Shown here: positions 22,601-32,378 of the stretch, piece after piece
Position numbering within the stretch: the first letter of the stretch is position 1
Layout: each line of letters starts with the position of its first letter
Assembly: GCA_963924555.1 (NCBI GenBank)
Contig: OZ004581.1
Location: forward strand, 806,001-870,000
Reading direction: 5' to 3'
Origin: Crambe crambe
Lineage: Eukaryota; Porifera; Demospongiae; Poecilosclerida; Crambeidae
Length of the DNA: 64,000 bases
Notes under the pieces: model-generated
The model's database searches: none
Told to the model about the DNA's origin: nothing
The model's input: the letters and a program-made list of their open reading frames with translations, nothing else
Translations under genes and position numbers: made by a program

Positions 22601-25600
22601 AGCAAGATTTTCACCATCGCTACATTCAAAGTTGCCACAGGTTGAAGACGAAAGAGGATTCTTCCAATCTCTGAGGCAATACCAGCAAAAATAATTATCA
22701 GAGTTAGTCTTTTTTGAGCATATTAAGCATTTAACAGAATTTATCTTGGGATCTTCACGAGTGATGTAGCTATCGCATTTTGGACACTGGTTAATATCAC
22801 TACTGTTAAAACATACATTGTTTTCAATGCCCATCTCTAGCTGTTGCATTTCAGTGGCAGTGGCTCCACCATATCGCTTGATGACAGACGCTGACCAAAC
22901 AGCCTCGCAGAGTGGACACTTAATTTCAGTCTTTCTGTCCTTTATTTCGTTCCAACAATATTCCATCAGTCCTGCAGGTGATATAGAGTGGCCACATGGC
23001 ATTTCCAGTACAATGACTCTATCATCTTTGTAATTCATATGAGTAATCAAACATTTTCCCTCGCTTCTCGGAAGAGAACTTTCGATACTCTGATTATTAA
23101 GATCAAGATCACCAAAGAACCATGATTTGAAGTATGACACTACCTTCTCTACCATGCTTCCTCCTGGAAGTCGCATAACAAGCATTATATTAGATCCATT
23201 TTGTAGTGTTTCATAATCAGACAGTTTTTTATCATCTTGCATATAACGAGAGACATAAATGAGCTGTTGATGGGAAGCACTTATCCCGGTCTTCTTTTCT
23301 ACCAACTGTTTCAGCACCTTCACTGTAGTATTCTGGAAATAAACACTCAATATAATCATGTGGCTAGGGTGGAATGGTGTGGATAACTTTTTGTCTTACT
23401 TACCTCTGGATGGGGGCTATCGATGTTGATCGTATGAGTCTTTCCTTCCAACCCCTTGATGAATAATTGCCACAACATTGCTACCAGAATGCTATGCCCT
23501 AGCAGGCTGAGATGGCAGTATGCTCATGTAAGCTGATGTGGTAGCTTATATACTTTTTTTCTATTTCGGTACTTTCCCTGGTACTTTCCCTCTGTTTCAG
23601 AGTGCAAGATGTGATGGCTTTGAGGGCAGATGTGATTGATTGAAGGTCAAGGTTCAAGGAACAGCATTTTATATTGGTAAAACAATATGAGGATACTTCA
23701 TCATCCCTTTGCCATAATGATGCACGCATTAGCTGGTCCCCCATATTCTGAACATAAAGAAGGGCAAATCCAAGTCTTGGTGTGTTCCATTCTCATTAAA
23801 AATTTGCTTGGGGGGGGGGGGGGGGGGGGGGGTGCAAAAATTTGAGGAGAGGCAATTACAATGTAATAGTGGAATTCTACACAGCTCATACACACGAGAA
23901 GTGAACCGGCACAGATATATATACCACATCCATAAAAAGTCCTTAAACAGTAGAATCTCTGATAAAGGACACTTTAAAAGAGGACATATCAACCTCTCTA
24001 CAAAGGACAACAGGCTAGGTCACAAGTGAGGAATTTCAGCCATTTTTAATTTTACTTTTAGAGCACAGGGATTTCCTCATGAGTCAGGGGAAGTCAAGAT
24101 ATCCGCCATTTTGAATTTTTAAAACTCAATAACAACAAAAAATACCTGTTTCAACACAAGAATGCTATAATAATTATTGAGTTGGAGTAGCACGAGGGAT
24201 TACAGTCTGGATTGATGCCAACACACATTCTGTGTTAAAGTCTCCACACTGCCAACTTCCTTGGGTCCTTCTTCTCAAACAAATGAAGCAGAATTCTGTC
24301 TTGCATTGCTCGCAGTGTATGTGCTTGCAACCTTCAGCATGTTCAATCAAAGAGCCACAGTGAGGGCAAGCTCGTTTTTTTATAAATTTCAATCTTAACG
24401 AAGTCCACTTTCACCTTTCCAGAGTCACGTAAGTTAGCAAGACGTTCAGCATCTCTACAATCAAAGTTGCCACAAGTTGAAGACGAAAGAGGATTCTTCC
24501 AATCTCTGAGGCAATACCAGCAAAAATAATTATCAGAGTTAGTCTTTTTTGAGCATATTAAGCATTTAACAGAATTTATTTTGGGATCTTTACGAGTGAT
24601 GTAGCTCTCGCATTTTGGACACTGGTTAATATCACTACTGTTAAAGCATACATTCTTTTCAATGCCCATCTCTAGCTGTTGCATTTCAGTGGCAGTGGCT
24701 CCACCATATTGCCTGATAACAGACACTGACCAGACAGCCTCACAGAGTGGACACTTGATTTCAGTCTTTCTGTCCTTTATTTCGTTCCAACAATATTCCA
24801 TCAATCCCTCAGGTGACATAGCATGGCCACATGGCATCTCCAGTACAATGACTCCATCATCTTCGTAATTCATATGAGTAATCAAACATTTTCCATCGCT
24901 TCTCGGAAGAGAACTATCGATACTCCGATTATTAAGACCACGATTATCAAAGAGAAATGATCTGAATACAGATACAATTTTCTCTACCATGCTTCCTCCT
25001 GGAAGTCGCATAACAAGCATTATATTAGATCCATTTTGTAGTGCTTCATAATCAGACAGTTTTTTATCATCTTGCATATAACGAGAGACATAAATGAGCT
25101 GTTGATGGGAAGTATTTATCCCAGTCTTCTCCTCCACTAACTGCTTCAGTGTCTTCACTGTAGTTTTCTGGAAATAACAAGATAGATTTCTATCTTGGTA
25201 GACTTTCATGATGATTATTTCTTACCTCTGGATGGGGGCTATCAATGTTGATCGTATGGGTCTTCCCTTCCAACCCCTTGATGAACAATTGCCACAACAT
25301 TGCCACCAGCACTCAATAGCAAGCAACCACGTACTTTATAGAAAAGACACCAAAAAGCGAGCAAACACAGAAAAGATGCTGGTGGTATAGTCGCAACACA
25401 CCCTAGTTATATATCGCCTAGTTAACAGAATGACGCAATCTGGTACAATCCCAGGTGCTTTTTCCCTAATGGCCAATGACCCCTATCGATAACATTGTAT
25501 GTCTGTTACATGTACACACATGATCCAGCAGGGTACAAATAGCTGGCATTCTTAGGCTACTTGATGAAGAAGACTCGTGCACATCTGAATACAATTGTGA

Positions 25601-28600
25601 ATGTTTCTCACAATGGAACACATGTCTATCGCATTAACCTCTTGACAAGCTCTGCTGAACTACTGGAGGGTTTAGGAAATATATCAAAGTCCTATGTACT
25701 GATACAAGTATTGTGGGGTGCTCAGTTTATCATAAGTTGTCACAAAAAGAAACTGATGTAAGAGAGTAGACTCTTCATTGTTAATCACCTTCCACTACAA
25801 AACTTAATTATATATAAAAAAGACATTGTACAATAGATACACTGACCCTGATCTAATGGTATGCATGAGTCACTTATAGTATTGAGTGTTCATACGTTAT
25901 AATGTGGAATGATAGTTTGGATTGGAGCCTCTATGCATTGATCATTGAATGAACCACAGGACCAGCTTCCATAGGAAATCTTTCTTCTCAAACAAATGAA
26001 GCAAAACTCTGTCTTGCAAGCTGTGCATTGCATGTTCTTGCATCCATCAGACAACTCTATCATGGTGCCACAGTGAACACACGCCCGGTATTTAAAAATC
26101 GTGCAATCTTTTATGTAAGCCACTTTCACCCTGCCACAGTCGCACAGCAGAGCCAAGATTCTAGCATCATTACATGAAGAATTTCCACAGCTGGTAGATG
26201 AAACAGAAGTCTTCCATACTTTCAGGCAGTACCAGCAGAAATGATATTTAGGACGTCCATGCATTTTGCAACCGACACACTCCACACAACTATCATTTGG
26301 GTTTTGGCGAGTGCAGTAGGTTTGACATTTGAGACACTGCTTGATATTGTCATTCTTGTCGCAAAAATTTCTAGACAAACCTACTTCTAGTAAACCCAAT
26401 TCTTTGGTACTAATGCCACCATATCGCTTGACAACAGCCAACGACCACTCCACCTCATAAAGAGGACACTTGATTTCGCTCTTCCTTTCTCTGGTCCAAC
26501 AGTAGTCCATCAATCCACCGGATGACATTGAATGACCACATGGCATTGCCCATACCATAACTCCATCCTGTTCAAAATCGCAACCAGTGCATGATCATAC
26601 AATAGTCGCTACTTTTGGAAGAGATTTGTCCACAGTCCGTTTGGGCCCAAAATGAACTTTCAATGACTCCACATCAGATGTTAGGTTCTCAAGCAGGCTT
26701 CCCCCCTTCAGCCTTGCAACGAGAAAAATATTGGACATATGTCCAAGTGGAGAATATTTAGCATAAATTTTTCCTCGAAATCCATTGATGAACAGTTGCC
26801 AAGCCATTGGTACTAAGAGAAGAGACTTAGTATATGCTCTTGCAAGCTGATGTGTCAAAAAAGAGAGAATTAATGGTCTTGCAAGCTGATGTGTCCACAA
26901 AGAGAGAAAAGTAAGTAGTTTATAAACCAGTGTCTAGGTGCTTTTTATTGTTATGAATTGACATAGCAACCACAATTATGCATGTTTCTGTTGGTCATCA
27001 AAGCTATTCCTGACATCAGGTGTGCGTTATGAGAACACTGGAGCCCATGGACCAGCTATGCAAAGAGAGGCTGGCATGATCAGCATTTGTGTCTAGTCTT
27101 CATGTCTATGTGGTTATAACTACTGCTCATAATTATGTAGAACAGAATTGGGCTACTGCACATGGACAGTCCTGGTTTTGCTTTAAGTTTTTGAACATGA
27201 ATTAATCCGCCAATAGTCCTTTTAATTCTGAGAATGATGACACACACTGAGACCATCAATATTATTCCTAGTGGGCTATGGTATACTGTTTTCTTACCCT
27301 GCCAGCCTTGTCATCTCCCTCCCAGCTAGCACCAGTCGTCCGATAGCTTCAGCCATCCTCACCAACATCCGTCCACTTCTATAGTAATCCTGTATATCCC
27401 AGTAATTTCTAGTAATTTAACAGGAAACTACAGAGGATTGCAGGTTGGTTGAGGGAGAAGATTTTGCTTATTGACATAATATACCACTAGCCATTGTTCA
27501 GAACAATAGCTAGTGGCCTCTTACGTAAACAGCCAAAGTCTTCTCCTCAACCAATCTGCAATCCTCTGTATCAGTAATTTCATAGTATACTGGAAAGGGG
27601 GGAGTAAAGTACCACTTTCTGTTCTAGTATTCTGATAGTAATTGCCAGTATTCTTATCAGTATTCTCATAGTAATTTAGTATACTCACCAGTAGGATCTC
27701 ATTGTGTGTGCTATGGAGATGCCTAGGATCAGAGAGGTCCAAGAAGGGCTTACTCACAGCTAAGTACCCAACAACTGTTGCCAAATCTACACAAAATACA
27801 TAGACACATAGTGATTAGTACAGTGTGCTGTTAGGACATGATGGAGTGGCTTTTATAGAGAGATGGTCTCTTTAGGGAGGTTGAGGTGCTATTGGGACAT
27901 GGTGGAGTGGCCTTCATAGAGAGGTGGTCTCTTTAGGGAGGTTGAAATAGCTGGAATAGGTGCTGTTGGGACATGGTGGAGTGGTCTTAATAGAGAGGTG
28001 GTCTCTTTAGGGAGGTTGAAATAGCTGGAATAGGTGCTGTTGGGACATGGTGGAGTGGTCTTAATAGAGAGGTAGTCTCTTTAGGGAGGTTGAAATAGCT
28101 GGAATAGGTGCTGTTGGGACATGGTGGAATGGCCTTTATAGAGAGATGGTCTCTTTAGGGAGGTTGAAATATCTGGAATAGGTGCTGTTGGGACATGGTG
28201 GAGTGGCTTTAATAGAGAGGTGGTCTCTTTAGGGAGGTTGAAATAAGTGCTGACATGGTGGAGTGGTCTTGATGTAGGAAGGTAGGGAGGTGGCCTCACG
28301 TACACTTTGCTATGACAGTGTCGATGAATCCCATGGAGAATCTGAATAGGATGAAGTCCCTCAAGTGATCTACCAGCTCCATGAAGGTGGATTGCACCGT
28401 TTGACACTCCCGAGAGCTCCCTTGGTAGAAGGAGATCTCCTCACTACATAGGAAGTATAGAAAAGTATGAGAATTTAAGTGAGATCACACAAACTAGATT
28501 ACTAAGTGTCTGAATGAGATTACTAGAAATTTGTGAATGAGATTACTGCATTAATAAGATTACAAGCATGCAGGACACAGACTCATTGTAAGAATACTAG

Positions 28601-28825
28601 AGATTACATATACAGATTACTAACCTATTAGTGATGACCCTGGAGTTCACATATCTCAGTTTCCCTTCCAGCTGCTGCTCCTTTACAGTCATCAATCCAA
28701 CAGGAGAACGCAACCTACAGGAACAGAAATATCTCTATGCTAACTAATTATTGTCTATACTACATGATTGTAGGAAACTAGCTTATTGTTTCCCCTGGAC
28801 ACATACTAAGTCCAGGAACTCTATG

Positions 28826-28867
<42 letters not shown>

Positions 28868-30402
28868 TAATAATAGACTCGGGCACCCAGGGCTAGCTGT
28901 AACAATTGGAAACCCTGCCCCTCGGCTAAAGTTGCACTATGGCAGTGTAGAGTGACTTAGTCTTAGTCCATTTGCATGCTGAACCCCAACCCCTGCCCTT
29001 GCCCTAGGGCTAGGGACGAAGCCCTAGTTTTAGCCTAGGGTTAGCCGTAACAATTGGAAACTCTGCCCCTCAGCTAAAGTTGCACTATAACAATGTAGAG
29101 TGACTTATGTGGAATAATGGCTTGGATTGGAGCCTCTTAATCATTGAATGCAGCTTCGACTCAAACAAAACTCTGTCTTGCAAGCTGTGCACTGCATGTG
29201 CTTGTATCCTCTATCAAACTTTCCCCACCCCAGAAATTTCAATACCCTTTTTCTAACAAGAGGTTGCTTGGTGTGAGTGGGTGTGGTATTGCAAAATTTC
29301 CACTCAGTGATTTGATAATATATTTTTGTTATTACTTGCTCACCTAGTGAGGATTAGACCTGATACCGCCAGATAGGAGAGCATGGTAAAGGGTCCCCTG
29401 CCTCCTATGCTCTCCGTCAGCTGGTACACGTATAAGCAGATGTCCAGAACAGGCTACAAGCAACACGCACTAATTAAAGTCATAATGAAATCAGTGTTCG
29501 TGTTCTCCCTAAATATTAGGTGACTGGGTGGTGCCACATATCAAAGGGTGTTTGTGGTTAATCAACATTCTATTGATCACATTAAAGGGAAGATGCCCCT
29601 ATGCTGAAAGGTATGCTATGCTGGGGAGAACACTATGAATTAGAACGTGTACCAATATTACACACATACCTTGCACACATTGGAGTACAGCTCTCCAAGG
29701 GTGTCGCAAAATTTCTCCACATCTTGGGTAAGCAGCTGGTCGGCATTGGCGATCCGGTTGTCCAGGTTAGCCATCTTGTAGAACGTGAATCCCCTAAGGA
29801 AGCAAAAAGAAAGGAAAAGTCTAGCCTCAGGGCCCTTTGAGAGATCACAGGGCCAATTATTTGATGGCTACATACATAGCACTGAATCTGTACTGATTTC
29901 AAACACCTGCTCTAAGCGTCAAATTAACAGGAAAATCTGCAGCTTTGCCTGGACACATTTGTCCTGTGTTAGTATACCGTACTCGCGCGTTATTAGGCGT
30001 ATGCGCTTATATCTCCACAGGAAGCAAACCACCGCTTAATAGCGAGTATGCGCCTAACGGCGAGATGGATAATTTAATTTAGGTGGGCATTACTTAGAGT
30101 ATCGCGTGAAGAACCAGCAGTAAGCGGCAGTTCTGTGCAGAAACACAGTTTTAAGTGAGGTAAGCTTAGCAAAGAGTTGCTAAACCAGTAAGAGAACACA
30201 AATAAGCCAGAAGAAGCAGAAATAGAGCTTATAAGTAAGGAGCGCTTAACAAAGGGTAGTTAGTGCAGCAAGAAAACCAGCGCCTAACAATGAATGTGCG
30301 CTTATTAGCTAGATGCACCTAATAACGCGCGAGTACGGTAATTGCCCCTGGATCAAAGACTCTGTCTTCGAGATATTTTCCCCCTTTGATGTGGTCAATG
30401 GC

Positions 30403-30460
<58 letters not shown>

Positions 30461-31916
30461 TCCCCTAAGATTTCACATACCTCATATATCTAGTGTAGAG
30501 ATGTGTAGATAGTCGAGTCCTAAATCTCAACTTCAGCTCATTTAGTCCATACTATACGAGAAAGAGGAGGGAGGGGGATTGGGGGGAGGAGGGAGCAGTA
30601 AATGAACGATTACAGAGGCTAATGAGATGCAGAGTTAATTATGATCCACTCATACCTTCAGCAAGTTGTTGACAACAGATATCTAATTGAATGACAGAAA
30701 AGGAAATTAAAAAAACAACAACTTATTTCTTGCCGTAGGTTAACACGTACGATTGGCATGGCAGTGATAAACTTCATCAAAAAGACCTTAAACTCAGAAA
30801 AATTCCTTCCTATGATGGACCTGGGGAGGGAAGGAAGGGGAGGAGGAAGAAGGAGGGAGGGGAGGAAGAGGAGGAGAGAGATAAAAGGTGGAAGGGAAGG
30901 ACGGAGGGAAGGGAAAAAAGTTTTCAACAACTCTTTGTGACTGGACTTATGCAGCCTCACCCTTCAATGGCTGTCCCATTTTGGATCATCCACACATCAG
31001 CATAGGTTCTCAGAATCATCATGGTAGCCACAAGAATCATGTAGGCACACTGCAGATAGGGAGGGTGCAAAGTTCATCATAATATGTATCACCCTCTGAG
31101 ATGGAGATCTAGTGGAACTCCTCTATTCCAACCCCCTGAAATGGAGACACCTCTGTATACAGTGGAACCCCTCTATTCCAGCCCCCTGAAATGGAGACAC
31201 CTCTGTATACAGTGGAACCCCTCTATTCCAACCCCTTGAAATGGAGATACCTCTGTATACAGTGGAACCCCTCTATTCCAACCCCCCTGAAATGGAGACA
31301 CCTCTGTATACAGTGGAAACCCTCTATTCCAACCCCTTGAAATGGAGATACCTCTGTATACAGTGGAACCCCTCTATTCCAACCTCCTGAAATGGAGACA
31401 CCTCTGTATACAGCAGGACCAACCCCCTGGAAATGGAGACCCCTCTGGAAACCTTTTCCTTACCTCGGGGGTAAAGACCCCAGGAATGATGATACGTAGC
31501 AACATCCACAAACGTCTGAGGAATTTCATGTCCACAGCTGCTCTTTCTTTCTTCTTCTTAGCATCCTTCTTCTACATAAAAGCAGTTCTTTAATATCCGA
31601 TACAGGGCAATTTGGGGGTGGGTTGCCTACCTGATCTTTTATGACATCTCGTATTTTCCTAAAGGAAGAATTATAAGAATGACACAGATATTAAGAAATT
31701 GAGACTCTAAACTCTAAAGGCTTTGAAGAGCAGGAATGATATGAAAGCACAGTCAATTAACTTCCCTTTACCCACTTCAGTGGTTGCTACGTACCTTGCA
31801 TCATGTATCCTCCTATTGACATAGAAAGCTATTCCAGCTCCGAGGGAGGCAGTTGCAACCACTGCCTTCAAGTTCATTGGCGGGATAGCCCCCAAGAACT
31901 TGGATAAACCCGCCAT
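19681..31916 (-). CDS. ABCD3: Peroxisomal half-ABC transporter, ABCD3/PMP70-like, 20 exons, 666 aa
   Basis: ABCD3 imports branched-chain and long-chain acyl-CoAs and bile-acid precursors into peroxisomes as a dimer of half-transporters. Exons 5' to 3': 31795-31916, 31631-31658, 31464-31571, 30961-31049, 30751-30820, 30656-30682, 30481-30551, 29670-29793, 29344-29453, 28625-28714, 28304-28443, 27689-27786, 27298-27389, 21984-22090, 21614-21680, 21265-21406, 20868-21047, 20709-20804, 20330-20491, 19681-19758. These total 2001 nt with all phases consistent. Visible features: N-terminus MAGLSKFLG like PMP70, the EAA-like segment NSRVITNSEEISFY, and Walker [10 protein letters not shown] (about residue 480). 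Further on are [16 protein letters not shown], signature [10 protein letters not shown] (about 580), Walker B FAILDE (about 600), H-loop VSHRKS, and a C-terminus ending TTEEFGS. Length matches human ABCD3 (659 aa). Intron 13 (5.2 kb) houses the RBR gene array. Confidence 0.95.
20100..20257. mobile_element. Full-length MITE, TIR CAGTGGAACCTCC, TA target site
   Basis: About 155 bp bounded by TA-CAGTGGAACCTCCAA and its inverted end TTGGAGGTTCCACTG-TA. The flanking TA dinucleotides fit a Tc1/mariner-type TA duplication. The interior has no ORF. It is the reference copy for at least ten related fragments in the window. Lies in ABCD3 intron 19. Confidence 0.85.
22343..23478 (-). CDS. Ubiquitin-like + RBR E3 ubiquitin ligase, copy A (intact)
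   Basis: Two exons: 23404-23478 (25 codons, [20 protein letters not shown]) and 22343-23332, giving 354 aa. Residues 1-83 form a ubiquitin-like domain with ubiquitin landmarks: the GKT turn, [13 protein letters not shown], and a C-terminal LVMRLPGG. Next comes a RING1-like region (CLITH, then [13 protein letters not shown]), an IBR (CPKC to CLIC, FCWYC, CGNFEC) and RING2 [23 protein letters not shown]2 has HHARI/parkin spacing, with the catalytic-type Cys in EGC at about residue 305. RBR ligases take ubiquitin from an E2 onto that Cys before transfer. The order resembles parkin, but the RING1-IBR body is closer to an invertebrate/fish RBR family of unknown role. It lies in ABCD3 intron 13 in sense orientation and needs its own promoter, poly(A) site, or both. 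Confidence 0.88.
23812..23832. repeat. Poly-G tract
   Basis: About 21 consecutive G between RBR copies A and B, just right of the duplicated exon-14 fragment's neighbour sequence. Confidence 0.85.
23885..23907 (-). pseudogene. Duplicated stub of ABCD3 exon 14 with dead splice acceptor
   Basis: The first about 22 nt of exon 14 (encoding FTSRVYE) and its 3' splice region are copied here by the RBR tandem duplication. On the minus strand the real acceptor reads CTGTGCAG|GTTCAC, and the stub reads CTGTGCCG|GTTCAC, so the AG is lost. The stub lies between exons 13 and 14 and would otherwise compete for splicing. Confidence 0.8.
24174..25300 (-). pseudogene. Ubl-RBR ligase copy B, frameshifted before RING2
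   Basis: Same two-exon layout as copy A (25226-25300 and 24174-25167), and close in sequence throughout. The Ubl ends RLPGG, and the RING1-like and IBR regions are intact. A run of seven T at about 24375-24381, against six in copy A, adds one base. This shifts the frame at IEIYKK, so the protein ends soon after, without the catalytic RING2. The RING2 coding sequence ([19 protein letters not shown]) is still preserved in the next frame down to its stop. That fits a very young pseudogene, a homopolymer sequencing error, or a truncated ligase-dead product. Confidence 0.8.
25890..26816 (-). pseudogene. Ubl-RBR ligase copy C, decayed and diverged
   Basis: An ATG at 26816 begins [13 protein letters not shown], but the Ubl core (about 45 residues) is missing and the frame jumps to [10 protein letters not shown]. 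An in-frame TGA at 26595-26597 separates this from the rest, which continues in the same frame. The rest comprises [15 protein letters not shown] (a zinc-ligand Cys changed to Tyr), IBR FCWYC and RING2 [20 protein letters not shown], to a stop at 25890. It is only moderately similar to A and B, so it is an older duplicate. A C-terminal 222-codon frame (26558-25890) is still open and could conceivably be expressed. Confidence 0.75.
27840..28275. repeat. About 76-bp minisatellite array
   Basis: Six imperfect units with AATAGCTGGAATAGGTGCTG, GGGACATGGTGGAGTGG and GAGAGGTGGTCTCTTTAGGG. Fills ABCD3 intron 11. The same family runs inverted at 46690-47235, with single units at 49045-49150 and 51380-51450. 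Confidence 0.9.
28832..28864. repeat. (CT)n microsatellite
   Basis: About 16 CT units in ABCD3 intron 9. Confidence 0.9.
28889..29106. repeat. Direct repeat, about 70 bp, two copies
   Basis: GTAACAATTGGAAACCCTGC and CTAAAGTTGCACTAT occur at about 28898-28965 and repeat at 29047-29106. Between them is a GGGCTAGGG/CCCTAG-rich stretch. Confidence 0.75.
29103..29220 (-). pseudogene. Relic of an Ubl-RBR ligase 3' end
   Basis: AATAATGGCTTGGATTGGAG followed by CAAAACTCTGTCTTGCAAGC matches the C-terminal coding region of copy C (25900-26045) with internal deletions. It lies in ABCD3 intron 9, about 2.3 kb from the main array, so the family has inserted or recombined there too. Confidence 0.65.
30403..30458. 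repeat. (TA)n microsatellite
   Basis: About 27 TA units next to the donor of ABCD3 exon 7, within intron 7. Confidence 0.9.
31105..31445. repeat. 50-bp tandem repeat array
   Basis: Six to seven units of AGTGGAACCCCTCTATTCCA, then ACCCCCTGAAATGGAGACAC, then CTCTGTATAC. Lies in ABCD3 intron 3. The CAGTGGAACC part resembles the MITE terminus, suggesting the array grew from a MITE end. Confidence 0.9.
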
Positions 31917-32378
31917 TCTGGTCCAAACTAGGAAAATTGTAACACTTGTCATTTATAGCTTCTATCACATATAAAAACTTACTGGACGGTTTTTAGTGTC
32001 CTCTGCAGACTTCTTTCCACACTGCACAGACCTCAGTTTCGCTCTAAAACACTTAAAAAATAAAACGGCAGCCCTCGTCTTTTCTGCACGTGACAAGCAG
32101 GGGCGTGGCTCAGCAAAATGAGCATTTGAATAGGCGACACCGTACCAAGATAATCATGCGCGCTATCCATGGAAGTTTAGTAGAAGTTTAGTGTGTAAGC
32201 TCTGAATGGCGATCATGAAGTTAAGGGACGTGAAGCGATCTAACATATCACGTATTGAACCATGATCAACGGAGCAAGCTATTACCCTGCACAGAATTTG
32301 TTCAACTTCTAGACGCTGGATATCCGAGGTTTTAGGGGCGGAAATTAATTAAAGTCGGTGTAGTTAAGTTAGTGTAGT
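31917..32378. promoter_or_regulatory. Bidirectional promoter interval, ABCD3 (-) / N4BP2 (+)
   Basis: The two start codons are 462 bp apart, head to head. An acceptor-like TTTTCCTAG just before the ABCD3 ATG on the minus strand suggests a short 5' UTR intron. A CACGTG E-box lies at about 32087-32092. No TATA box is obvious. Confidence 0.5.

Larger units (their letters stand above)
22070..25310 (-). repeat. Tandem duplication, unit about 1.82 kb
   Basis: Sequence from CTCATACACACGAGAAGTGA (22070) through RBR copy A recurs from 23885 through copy B; start codons are 1822 bp and stops 1831 bp apart. The unit begins inside ABCD3 exon 14 and includes a MITE fragment (22135-22200; 23945-24030) that predates the duplication. 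Confidence 0.85.

Noticed and set aside
25561-25761. 66-codon plus-strand ORF between RBR copies B and C
   Set aside because: No splice, promoter or homology signal; lies in the antisense strand of the RBR array.
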